Below are positions 13,001-26,253 of a stretch of 64,000 bases of DNA, piece by piece. This DNA comes from Apostichopus japonicus (lineage: Eukaryota > Echinodermata > Holothuroidea > Aspidochirotida > Stichopodidae): contig NC_092580.1 of assembly GCF_037975245.1 (NCBI RefSeq), forward strand, positions 7,664,501-7,728,500, read 5' to 3'. The notes beneath the pieces were generated by a model that saw nothing but the letters and a program-made list of their open reading frames with translations, was not told where the DNA came from and made no database searches. How positions within the stretch are numbered: position 1 is the first letter of the stretch; each line of letters starts with the position of its first letter. The translations under genes were made by a program, and so were the position numbers.

Positions 13001-16000
13001 GTATTGGTCCAGATAGATGTAAATGTGACCCGGGATTTACAGGAAAAAGCTGTAATAGAGGTAAGTTGACGTCATATTTATCCTTGCATCATTACCCTGT
13101 TTCACATGAAGACATTTAGCTATTGGAAATTGAAGGGAAACTTCTGACTATCAAAAAAATGTAGCGCCGTAGGCTATATTAAGCCAACAGAGAATGATGT
13201 TATAAGAAGTAATAAATTAAATACTTCCTTTATGGTATTTGTGAGGTCACGGCCACATAACTGTATAGCAATACGCCGCATAATATTGGATTGTTGCGGT
13301 GTTTTAATTAATATGTTAAACAGATAAATTAATTTCACGAAAACCACAATGGTGTCAGTATTCCATCGTATCTAGAATACTGAGGGTGCACATACTTTTG
13401 TTAGTTTCCTCTTCCCTCTATTATGACATCCGCCGGTCACATCTATAGTTCCAATGAATAAGGCATGAGGGCCAAACCCTATCTAAGTGACGTCAAGAAT
13501 TCTGAGAAAAAGAATCGTGAACGAATAGTCATTTAAACAAAACAGAGTCTCGGACTGGGTAGCACGGCGCCGTTGCTGACCGTGTATTGAAGTATTATCT
13601 TTCTTCCATGGTTACAGTATAGGGCGCCCTTTATGTAATACTAAATTGCAAGTATAGTGTACAGGCTACATGTAGATACAAACTATGATTGTAACGTAAT
13701 TTTAGGAATGTTTGCTACAGCTACGTCACTTGTTGAACGTAACCGTTTCGTCGGTGAATCAACCTACACTTTATACTTACGTTTACTTATCGTGTTAGGA
13801 TAATATGGTTCTTCTTTGTTTTACTATTTTAAGGTCAATTAGGGAACTAACTTGAAGGATATCATAAATGAGGATACTTTTGTCCGCGAAGTGTCAATTA
13901 TGCAGGTACAAGGTTCAAAATCATAAAATAGTTAAATAGGCCTATTAAGTTATAATGCAAAAGATTTCTTTACAACTACTGCGTAAGAAAGTTAGGACTT
14001 CAGCCTTCTAAATGAATAAATGCAGCACTGACTAAAACAAATGAAACATCAAGGAATCATTTTGTTCGAAAATTAAGCACTAAAGAATATTCAATGCTCT
14101 CAATTCAAAGATTTAAATGAATGTGGTTTGGAACCACGCCCATGCGGACACCGCTGTACCAATACCCAAGGAAGTTTCAAATGCTATTGCGAACGAGGAT
14201 ACGTTTTACAACAAGATGGCCGCTCATGTGTTCGTAAGTATTAACCCTTTATCTGTAATGTACACAGCAAGTACCATTCTATAGGCCTAAAAACCAGACA
14301 TACCAGGTATCAATTAAAAGAGAAAATTATAATCAGAAAGAAAGGAAAAAAACAAATGAAACGGAGAGAGGTGAGGTCAAAGTTCGTAACTGTGATTATA
14401 ACACGCGCGTCGGCACATGATACGGAAATGTGTGCTTGTGATTATATCATTAGTGTATTAATGAAGGAAATACCCCGGGGTGCTCACATCCAGTGAAAGG
14501 CAGGTATCTCAATTGACTCAATCAACGACACATCCCTGAACAAGTATACTAAGCTGTAATGTAAATAGTTTAAAAATATGTCTATCTGTCAGTTAGTTTC
14601 TAAGGAAACCTCCAATATTTCTTAATAATACCTTTTAGATAATTCCAGTGCATTTTGCCGTCTGAAATGGACTGATCGATCAATAATACATCAATCAATC
14701 GATCTATCTAATGTCGTTTTCTGATCAGCTGATGAACGGTGCTATCCGGGTCGTTGCGCTCACGGTTGCGCAGTTGAAGGAGATGACGTCATATGCAGCT
14801 GCCCCCCTGGCCTGAGGCTTATAGCCGATGGTTACCACTGTAAAGGTAAGATTATTGACAAGAACGCTTTGGAAATAATTCCCCTTTTCAGCTTTTAGAG
14901 ATAATTTTATTATCCCCATAGATACCATCTGTTATTTGCAAGAATTATGTCCACGACAAATATCCGGTGTGTATACTAAAATTAAACGCTTTCGACTGAT
15001 TATCACACTTTACGGATGCCTTCTAAAAAAAGTGCCATACTTGGTAACAGAAACTTATATTCAGGCAATCAGTTTTTTTTTTAAAGAATAGTCACCCAAG
15101 ATAGAGACTGGGCACTAAACTCAGACAATCTCCAGCCTCTATTAATCTCAGTCTACTTACATTGAGACTGTAACCGTATACGGATGATGATGATGATGGC
15201 GGTGCTACGTGAGATATTACGAACATATCCAGGGCGTAAGAACTCAACAAATAGAAACAAACAACAACAGCAATACTGGAGGGCAGTATGCGAATATATT
15301 TGTTGTTCAAATTATGAAGTACTTTGCATCTTTGTATATGAAATTAGCTTCGAACAGAGGTTTGTTGAAAAGACGGACAGCTTTGTCTGTATGTATGTAT
15401 GTATGTATTTTAGATCCTCCTGCAAGCAGGAACTCGCGAAGAAGCCATCATTGGCTTATCAAAGCCGCAAGCTGACCCAAGTCAGTCTCTTAGATTCATA
15501 TTTAACGTCCATGATTATGAATTGTCAACAACTCTGTTACTGGACGACATACATTAATCTTGGAGTGACTCGAACTCGGGACCTTATGATTGAAAGGCAC
15601 CGGCGTTAACCACTGAGCTAACACTCCTTATAGCTTTATCAAACCATGTACAATAAGTCGAATCATAAACCTGCTTTTGATTATTCAATGTCATTTCCAG
15701 AAAGACATCAGCTTTAATGCTCAATTCATAGCATTTAAATGTCTATGTAACAATTCTATATTAGTCATCTCATGCCGTCAGCTTCGATACACACTCTTTG
15801 TGGGCAGATCTCTATACCAACGGAATCAATCAGTAAAGAATATTGTGAATGAAAACATGGTGTTCTTCCAAAGGCAGAAACATCGGACTAAGTTAATCGG
15901 GAGTAGGTCACGTGGCTGGTGATCCCCAAAGATTGCTGAATGAAGATTTATGTTTGACAGCTGCAGACGTTCAGTCTTTTCCAAATGTATACAACTACAA

Positions 16001-19000
16001 CGTTCATTTTATTTACTACTCAAGTTCATTTAGGTCATGCGCCTGACTGAATTTCCATGGCAACGGATGACCAACATTTTCCAATACCTTCTAAAGATAT
16101 CCAAAACCGGAAGCATCTTTTTTGCATTCTTTACCTGCATGGTTACGAATTTTTAATTTGAGATGCGCCCAATCAGTATCGGTTTGGGTGGGTGGATGAA
16201 TATATCCTGTTTGGATGAGAATATCCTAACTGCCAAGGTCACACAAAAGGAAATGGCGGTCTTTACTTAGCTTGATATTTGTCGGTGTGGTAATAATACC
16301 GTTTCCGCTCTCACAGTGCTTCAAGACCCCTATACCCCCCCATTACCAGACATGTTCCGGTTCACCTTGCATAACTATAGGTCAAAGGTTAAGGTTAAAC
16401 ACCCGTAAAAGGACTACGGATTTAAAAGACGGACTGCTGTAAATTTATAAGATAGTTCTCCCATTCATTTTATTATGTTATACATGTTTATTAATTATAT
16501 CTGAATACTTTTATCCTTGCATTATCCTTGCATGCATGGATACATTAATATTTAATCTTTCTTCTGTAACCCTATATAACTTCAAAGGAACTGGATAAAT
16601 GACAAATGAAAACGTAATATGGATATGATATATTTTCTTATTTGTTTTTAACTTATTCTGTATTAGATATTGACGAGTGTGCAGAAGGCTTGGTTACCTG
16701 TCCTACAGACCAAGAATGTAAAAACACCTTTGGTAACTTCCTCTGTGTCTGTAAAGATGGCAAAACGTTTCAGTTCATCGAAGGAAAATATCAGTGTGTT
16801 GGTATGTTGACTTTCGAAAGCCACATAGGGCCTACAGAAGGCTCGACTGGGGTGTGGGAGGGGAACTAGGGAAAGGTGAAAAAAAAGAAGGATGTGCTAA
16901 GCCTTTCGTGATTTCATCCTGGCAGATGTGATGAATGTTTTCTGCGAGCACTTATCAGATCTCTGTGTCTACCAGAGGAGGGTTGATAAAGCATTAATGT
17001 GAATGAAACGGCTTTGATATTCTAAAAGGAGTAAACATGCATAAATCAACCTGGAAGGCTGCTCAGCGTTCCGTCGATTCACATAGATTTGGAGACTTTT
17101 GACGACATCAGCGAAACTTTGCAATTCAGATTTTTGCCATGAATAAATTAAAAGTTGTTTGTTATGATTTGTTTGAACGTAACCAAACGCGTATATTTAT
17201 CAAAGTCTACATCCATTAGGAAGGGTACATGTTCAGTTTGCATGTGTTTTTGTCGCTCAGTGATATAGAATTCTTAATTTGACGCGCTGAATTCCAGCGA
17301 TATCATTCTGCACATGAATACGATATGAATATTCATTGCATTTATACGCAATCGTAAAGTGAACAATTGGCTTATAGGCAGTAAAGACTAACATGAACCA
17401 CCTTCCTTTTCAGATGTTGGGTGTGCATCATTAGGTTACAACTGTCACGCGGATGCATATTGTGGTTACGTTAACCTTCAACCTGAATGCATATGCAACA
17501 GCGGTTTCTGGGGGAATGGTCTTATTTGTCTGCCTGCAAGTAAGTTTATACAGCCTATTTTTTTTTTATTTGAGGGGAATTACGGACAGGGTGAGATGGG
17601 GTTGAAGGTTAGGGTGAGATGAGGGTTGAGGTGAAATGAAGTTGAAGGTTAGTATGAGAGATGGGGCTGAAGGTTGGGTTGGAAGGAAGTTGAAGTTAAG
17701 GGTGAGATTGGGTTGAAGACTAGGGTGATCTGGGGGTTGGAGGTTGGGCTGAGATGGGTTTGAAGGTTGGAGAGGGAGGTCCCCGTTCAAGGTCAGAATG
17801 TATCTCTTCGCAAATTAGCAAGAAAAACACTCATAACAAAATGACGACTCGACAGATTAGTCTTTAACTATAACTATCAATATTAGCACTTTTCCAAGAA
17901 TCCGTTTTTTCTGTTCGCGTGGAGTGCTGAAGACAGGGGATGGTGGGAGGTGATAAAATGTACGTAATGCTGAACCAATATTTGTGTTGCAAGGAAAACT
18001 GTATAGGCTAAATTATAGTGCGGTAAGTATGCTCATGTCACATCCCCAGATCCTCTAACCCCATCAATCCTATCCAATCGGTTAATTGAGTTATTGTTTT
18101 GTCTAATGCAGGTATCCGGGACTGTAGCGACAATCCTTGCTTCCCTGGTGTGGTTTGTACTAATGCATTCGAAGACATCAGTGGTATTTCCGGTTACCCA
18201 CCCGGAGGAATATTCGAGCAATTCGAATGTGGCACATGTCCAGCAGGTTACGAAGGCGATGGAGTTGATTGCGATGGTATGATATCACGTCATAGTACAA
18301 TTATTGCTACATTCCTGTTTGTCCTAGTTTTTCTGTCTACCTACAATTATTGTCTGCAGAAAGCCGAAGAATTTCTTAAGCTTAAATTCGAGAATGTAAA
18401 AGGCGGAAGAGGAGATGTTGGTGGTGGTTGGGGGGGGGGGGGTTGTTTGTCGGGCTTACGCGGGCGATGGAATACACTTTTGCAACACAAAACCAAAATA
18501 TTTCTCGAAACAAATATTTGCTTTCCCGTACACAGATATTAACGAATGTCTTGAAGGTACCAGCGATTGCGATGAGAATGCTGACTGCATCAATGAACCA
18601 GGCTCACACAGATGCGAGTGTCGAGATGGATTCCATGGCAACGGAGAAATATGCGTGGCCATTGGTATGTCTGAAAGAGATTTTCATCATAAAATGTCAC
18701 ATTTTACATTGATTTTGATGACGTAAGCGAAGATAATTTTTCAAGGATACAGCACCAAAAAATTCTACATTTTTTTCATTTTTTTTTATCCTCTACAGCA
18801 CCTTTCACTTGTGACAACTGTTTTCCAGAGGTCTTCTGTAACCCTTTACCTCTCCCAGACGCCAGCGATGCTGAACTCCTTGCCACCCTTGACCTTATAT
18901 ATCTCTTTGTTTGTGGTGACTGTCCACCAGGGTTCGAAGGTGATGGAGTCGTTTGTGAAGGTACGCTTCAAAATTTGTAACAGCATGATTAAAAAGTCCT

Positions 19001-22000
19001 TCCTTTATCTTTCTAAACAATATATTTTGGGTTCACAAAAAGTTACTTTAGGCGAGAGACGCACTGCCAAATGTTACAGATCATATAAATTAACTAATGC
19101 AATTGCAGGTTGCTGACTGAATTAAAGACACTGTTAATTCTGTATTCTTTATTTTGTGAACCACCCCGCCCATTGCCCCAACAGATACAAAAAGCTGAAG
19201 AAAAATGGTCACTCCTGTAATAACAAATAAGGAAAAGAATGAAACCCTTTTATTGAAGAATGTTTTTTTGTCAATAAGGAAGCGTCTTCCCTTGAACACT
19301 CAAAACAAATACCGGTCAAATTGTTGGATATGTTGTATAAATGGTGTTACTTCAAGGTTTTACCGATTTGTAATCACTAACTTTTCTCGCGTCCACTCCC
19401 CCTACCGCCCCCACACCCTTAACAAAAATTCCTTGCTATCGACATATAGAGGGGGTGGTAATGTTTTTAAATGAACGGTACACCGTATAGCTAACATCCA
19501 AGTTTGCATCTTCTTTACTTATATATACTGCGTTGTGCGTATCACAGAGAACATTGTAATCCGACCGTTCTTTATCGTATGTTATGTCGGGTTGTTGAAA
19601 TTTTATAAGTGCATGAACTCACTCTTGTCTCATCAAATTTATAACACCTTTTATCTCTTCAAATACTTCTACAGATGAAGACGAATGTGCAAAGGGTACA
19701 GACGACTGCTCCATGAATTCAGTGTGTGTGAACGATGATGGATCATATCACTGTGAATGCAAAGAGGGTTACCTTGGCAACGGAGACGTTTGCGTCTTGA
19801 TTTGTGAGTCTTCTTATAATGAATATTCGATATTTCTTTCGTTATCATTAGAACTGCAGTTAAACAATGTGTGTTTATTCAAAGGGCCGAGTTACGTAGC
19901 AAGTGCAAAGTCATTTAGGCCTATCACCATTTAAGAGACGCCGGGTAATGACCGGTTGGTAAAAGATATATTTTTGATGAGATGGTAATGAAATGTTTGG
20001 TAGAAAGTCACTCCTAAACGTCACTTTCGAATGAAGTGCCTGAACGGTTCCAAAACATTTAAAAGAAACTTTGACATATGCTTAAGACTTCCAATACATG
20101 ATTTTCTCTCTTTTCTTAGCCCCAATAACGTGCGATGATGGACCCTGCTATCCATCTGTGGAATGCACTGATGTTCCTCTACCGGACCCATTCGACATAG
20201 CCCTACTCATGACCCTTGACATCATCATCCAATACGAATGTGGACCCTGCCCCCCTGGTTACGAGGGTGATGGTGAAATGTGCGATGGTAAGTATTACTA
20301 AACTAGCCAAATTACCTCTTTTGAAGATGGATTATTCCACAGCCTTAGCGATCATTTAAGCTACCTTCACCACCAAACACCTTCGAGTCTCACTACGTCA
20401 CAACTGACAAAACAAAACAACTAATTAGACCTACCTATACCACCAGAATCACCCTTAGTCCCTGATAGGTATTGTCTAGTTACCCTCCCAGAAACTAACA
20501 GGTCTTCCGCCAGAAAATTGCCATGACAACACTATACCGCCGATGAAATGATGACAAAAAGATCAAAACCAAGGTAAAAACAAATTGAATCCTATCTTGC
20601 TGTTCTTTTTTTTCTGTTAGATATCAATGAATGTGAAATCGAACCACCAATTACAGACTGTGACTTAAATGCAACCTGTGAAAACATACCAGGCGATTAC
20701 TTGTGTATGTGCTCTGACGGTTTCTATGGCAACGGTACACACTGCAGTCTGCTGGGTAAGATTACCTCATATATATTTCAAAAACGCGGAGTTTTTTTGG
20801 CTTTATGAAATTCTTATATTAATGTCATTAGTTGAAGTGAAATAGCCGTGACTATATTCCTTATCATCTTACTTTCCATTTCATAATTAACAGATCCACG
20901 CACTTGTGATGACCAACCGTGTTCCCCAGAAGCCGAATGTTTCCCTATTGACCTCGAAGACCTCAACATTCTACTTCCGACTGTCCGTGTGTTCGAGTGT
21001 GGACCATGTCCAGAGGATTACATAGGCGATGGATTTAACTGCTCCAGTAAGTACCTAGTCACAATCAATTGGTCATAAGTAATTTGACACAGCTCTTAAA
21101 TTACCTGTCTTCCTTGTTCTAACGCACCCTCATCTAATTATACATATGCGCCCGTAACGCTAAACGTCAATTTAAAATCTGAAAGTTAGCATAAAGCTTT
21201 CAAAAGCATGCCCTTAATATGATGACATCAATTTCAATTTTAATCAACGGGTCGTTTTAATTTATAAATACCTCCTATATCTTTAATACGTTAACACAAA
21301 ACGAGCCGGCAGTATACATCAGCAGGCCTGTATAGGGAGGGGTCGAGGAGGGGTCGGCTAGAGGACTACCGCTCCGGGACCGCGGTCAATTATGAGGCGC
21401 GAGGAAGTATGGGGTTGAAGAATAATGAATTCTACTTTTCATATTATACTTAAGGAAAATTGGGGGCCTGCAGACAGAAATGTCTCCAGGATCCGTCCTA
21501 AATCTTGAAACCACTGCAAATTATTGCCACATTATCTGTTACTCTCTATACATAGTAAAATCGGTTCGTTCAAGGTAATCGATTAACTGCGACAACCCCT
21601 TTACAGCACTGAGATTACTCCTATATTCTTAAGTTAATGTGTTCTTTAAGCTGCTGGTGCCGCGACTAATGGCCAACTATATGAGTTATAAATTTGGATG
21701 TTTCTCGATAAATTGAACACATAGTTTTGAAGTAATTATTTCTATCTGTTTGTATATTTCTTTAGAACTGCAACTGATAAAGATCCCACCATTTTTAAAT
21801 CTGACGGTGATAGTCGTAAACTACGCCGATACGGACGGCGATCCCTTATTGGCTGGCTTCCCGGTAAGGGTACTCCAATCAGATCCTACTACAGAAGCGG
21901 GTACTACTGAGATCGCACGGGGTTTCACTGATGATGACGGTATGGTTACCCTTGATTGCCCACACAACCAGAGTATCATCATCACTGCCAGGGCTCCCAG

Positions 22001-25000
22001 GGGACCAAACATACCGTCACTCTTTGCCAACTCAGTTACATTCAGATGTAATTTCGACCAAAGTAAGCATATTTTAGACTATACTGCTGTTACTGAACTT
22101 ATATACTACGGTATATATATATATATATATATAGATATATATATATATATATATCTATCTATAGGCCTATATATATAGATATATATATATATATATATAT
22201 ATACTAAGTATTCATCAAGTATACTTCCTGTATACCACAAGTCTAAATTAAGTCCACCGTCTATTGAAAAATCAATATCGCAAAATCCAAATTAAGCACA
22301 CTCGCCAAATCGAAGGGACCTTTTCGTCTTTTGTAAATATACGAAACCTTTATGCGTATTCCCTTTACTCTCGTCTACACAAGTTGAACGCCAGAATAGT
22401 CACCCTATATTTAAATCTTTTTAGTTCACTTTTCTTATCGCACAACACTCACTCATAGCTGTAATTGTACAACTCATATGATATGTTATTTTTTATCTCC
22501 ACAAAGCCAATGTAGTGACAATTCCGTTGCACACACCCTATGAAGATACAGTATACGTGTACCACCCAGAATCACCCAGAGAATTTGGTGTTGGAAACGA
22601 AACGTTGAACGAGAGATATTCTACTTATTTTCCAGAAGGTAAACTTTTTGAAATGGATTTTTGAAGGTATATGCGTGATTGCGTAATCGCAGTTACGTAA
22701 TCACTTATACTAAAGAATCGACCGAAAAATACGACAAAGCTATATACTGATGTAATTGCAATGACAAAGTCTCTCTATTTAACTTGGTTCAAAAATTCAA
22801 GTTGCTTTTTTTCGTTGACAATGCCAACTTTTGGTATTTTGTTATATTTTTACTTTCCAAAGACCTACTGTTGATTAATCATCAATTAACTTTGCATATA
22901 TGGTATAGCATATTGACAAGGGGCTGAATATTTTATTTTCATAATTAATAATTCAATTATAATTACAAACTAATTATCGAGACATGCAAACGAACAGAAA
23001 TTCTGAAACAAAACACCAATCATGTCTGTATATCCTTATGTCCTTGCATCTTCTTCCAGGGGTGGGGTTGGGGGGGTCGGGGGTCATATTTTTCGAGGGA
23101 GAACCAGTCCCTATTACACAGGTATTTCTTCGACTATAGTTTATAGAACAGTGACATATTCAAAATGTCGAACGCAACCTAAAAGTTTCACTATCGCAAA
23201 TTCTGACGTCACACGTCGACATACCGCCTGATTTTTTCTGCAGTACACGTGACTTGTTACAGTCAGTGCTATTTTTCGTGTTTCTTTTCCTACTTGTTAA
23301 TGATTTGCGATTGTATTTCGTCCAACAGATATTTTTAACCTTAATGACGGTACTAGAGTCCAGTTACTGTTTCGCTCAGTGAATGTTTCCGTCCCGGAAG
23401 AACTGGAATTTGCCCCCGAGATGATTGCATGCATCCCTAGAATAAACGGTAAGTCTTTTAAAAACAATTACAAGGGCTGTCGTGACTACCATGTATAGCG
23501 TAGTCATCGTCGCCGATGATTGTAGTGATTAACCTGCACTCACCTGCATAATTTTAAAACTGATGCACGCCAGGCACTGCACGTCACGTATGCATAGAAC
23601 TCACACCCTACGTAGTACCTGCATAACACTTTTTAGTACCAACAAGATGGACATGTTGGGTGATGGAAGGAATTGGCAGCAAAGAGAAAATGAAACAAAA
23701 CAGTAGTAACAGGTGGATTTCTTGCCAAGGGAAGAGATGTATTCTTCAAACTTTAGACAAAAAGAAAGAATAAGTGTATTTTTGCAAGCAGACATATTTT
23801 TGTTCGGAAAGAGAGAGAGAGAGGGGGGAGGGGGGTGCAGTCACGATGGGGGTTGGGGAAGGATAATAAGCAGTAGTACTGATCTTCAAGCCGATTGTTT
23901 AACACATCACGACCGTTTCCTAATAACCACTTAGCGAGAGAGAGAATACGCTATAAAGTTTTTTTTTTAGGGGACATATATGAAGACTTGTTTACGCAGT
24001 TAGCCAAGAACCTGTCAAAAGTGCGGAATATTTGAAATAAGGACGGTTTCAGATATGTTACCGGGAACATATCCACCCCCCCCCCCTCCTCCAACACGCC
24101 GTTAACATAGACAAACCCGCAGAATACAAAACAAAACAAGAAATAAAAGCATGCAGTAGGTTATTCTTGTTCTTGAATGTGAACTCATTGCATGCATATG
24201 CAACAGTACCGAAACAAGAATTGCTGTTACATATATCAGTCCAACACAGTACAACCTTTGCAGTGTATGTCACATCAACCTATCTGCTATTTTGGTTACA
24301 AAATATCGCCGGTAGAATTAAAGTAAAATTATTGATTTAACTGATTTAATTAATTGTGATACAGATATAAGCATGAGCATGCATGGAACGCAAAGGCATC
24401 GGTATTGAATATTTGTTGATTGCATGCACTCCAAATCGGTCATGAAAAGTGTGTCGGCAAAAATTACTACATTAAGTTAAAAAAAGATTTCGGCCATATA
24501 ATGTGATCATTTTCAGTTTTATATCTTTCCCAAGAAAAGATTGCATGGCATGGCTTAGGCTACATCAACTTAATATAGTCAGCTTACCATATTCCGTAAT
24601 TTCCGTACCATAGGTCTATATTTTGGGATTTGCTTTTTATAATTTGCTTTTCTTGAAAGAAATGCGTTCAACGATGGTATTAAAAATCACACCACTAGGT
24701 ATGGTGTAAAAAAGTAATTTGCATGGAAGCACGAGTTATTTCCAAATGTCTGTACCTAAACTTAATCTAATATATCAGAGAGAGAGAGAGAGAGAGTTTG
24801 GGGAGGGGCTTAAAGGCAAAGATCCCACCAATGAAGTATCAACGTATGGAGATTACGTCTAGTGCAAATTCTACATGTATTGCATATGCACGCGGATATG
24901 CATGACCGTTAACACTTGCATGGTTGATTGCAATGATGAATTTGCATGTAGCCTACCACATCTATAAATGTATATATAGGCTGATTTAGGTTGAAAGTTT

Positions 25001-26222
25001 GAAGGTTATACATATCACCAAAATACATCAGAAATTGTGCCCGACTTGTTATTTGTTTGTTTTTCAAACTGTTGTCATTCTTTAAAGTTAATTGTGACCA
25101 TTAACATTAACATATTCATTAACATATTTGTGCAACGCATTGTGCCTAACAGAACTATGCTCACTTATTGAAATCATTTCACACACAAAATAATAAAAAG
25201 TAATGACTTTTGAATATTTATGTTCTGTAATACTATTTATTTTATGTACTAATTTGATTTACAACTAAATGTTTGTTTCGTGATTTCAATTCATAATCTT
25301 ATCGCTGCAAAATTCGTAGAAAAAAAAAGTAATAATAATATTTCAAGAACTTTAACTTCAAGCAGTATCCAGGGTTGATTCATATTTCGTTTACGAAGGG
25401 TTTCATAAAATATATGATTATTCTCAACAACCTCACCCAAATGTGTATTGTGATTAAATTGAGGCATTACATTCAAATTTGGAATTCTTGACGGTCCCGA
25501 ATAAACATACAGTAAAATGCGTCTTCACTGAATTTCGATTGACTTTCGTGGAAACTTTGAAGAATATTACTGTGCATTGCTTTAAAATATTCAATGTTTG
25601 TCATGTAAACCCTGCATACTGCTTTAACTTGTTAAAGTCAGCATAATTACTGCAACATAACTTGGATTGGAAAGGAAATTTTGCACGGCAGGCACGTCGC
25701 TAGAGAGTTGGGAAGTGGGACGCAAATGTTTGTCATATCATTTGCCTGAAATTTAAATATGAAAAAGTCTTATTTTGACGAAAAAGCTCACAGTTTATTG
25801 AGACATTGCACATCTGTTTGTATTGTCCAGAATTGACTTAAAAAAATGGATGCCAAATTTTGTCACCGTTGTCAACACTGCATATATACTGGGTTATCGT
25901 GCATAAACTAATCAATAACACAAATGGGCGATTTATCATCTCTGTATAGACGCACACATGCACACTGGCCCCATTTACAGAAGAAATTAGGGGTACGCAA
26001 CTGATTTATGGGCCAAAATCACAGAACGGTCAAAACGACTTGACAACTAAAGTCATGTTTAAATTAACAGCCTACGAGCCTATCCAAATTCCAGAGTATG
26101 TTGCCATCTGATTTGCTAAGAAACAGCGTTTTATGTTGACAAATTAGTAATTTAATACTGTCTATTTGTATTATCCATTTGCTAAAAATTGTCAGTAAAA
26201 ACGTAACGTTCTTTTTTCGTTG

Positions 26223-26253
<31 letters not shown>

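Noticed and set aside
15562-15627. Functional tRNA gene
   Set aside because: A and B boxes are good but the T arm and acceptor stem do not form a proper cloverleaf; a SINE fits better.
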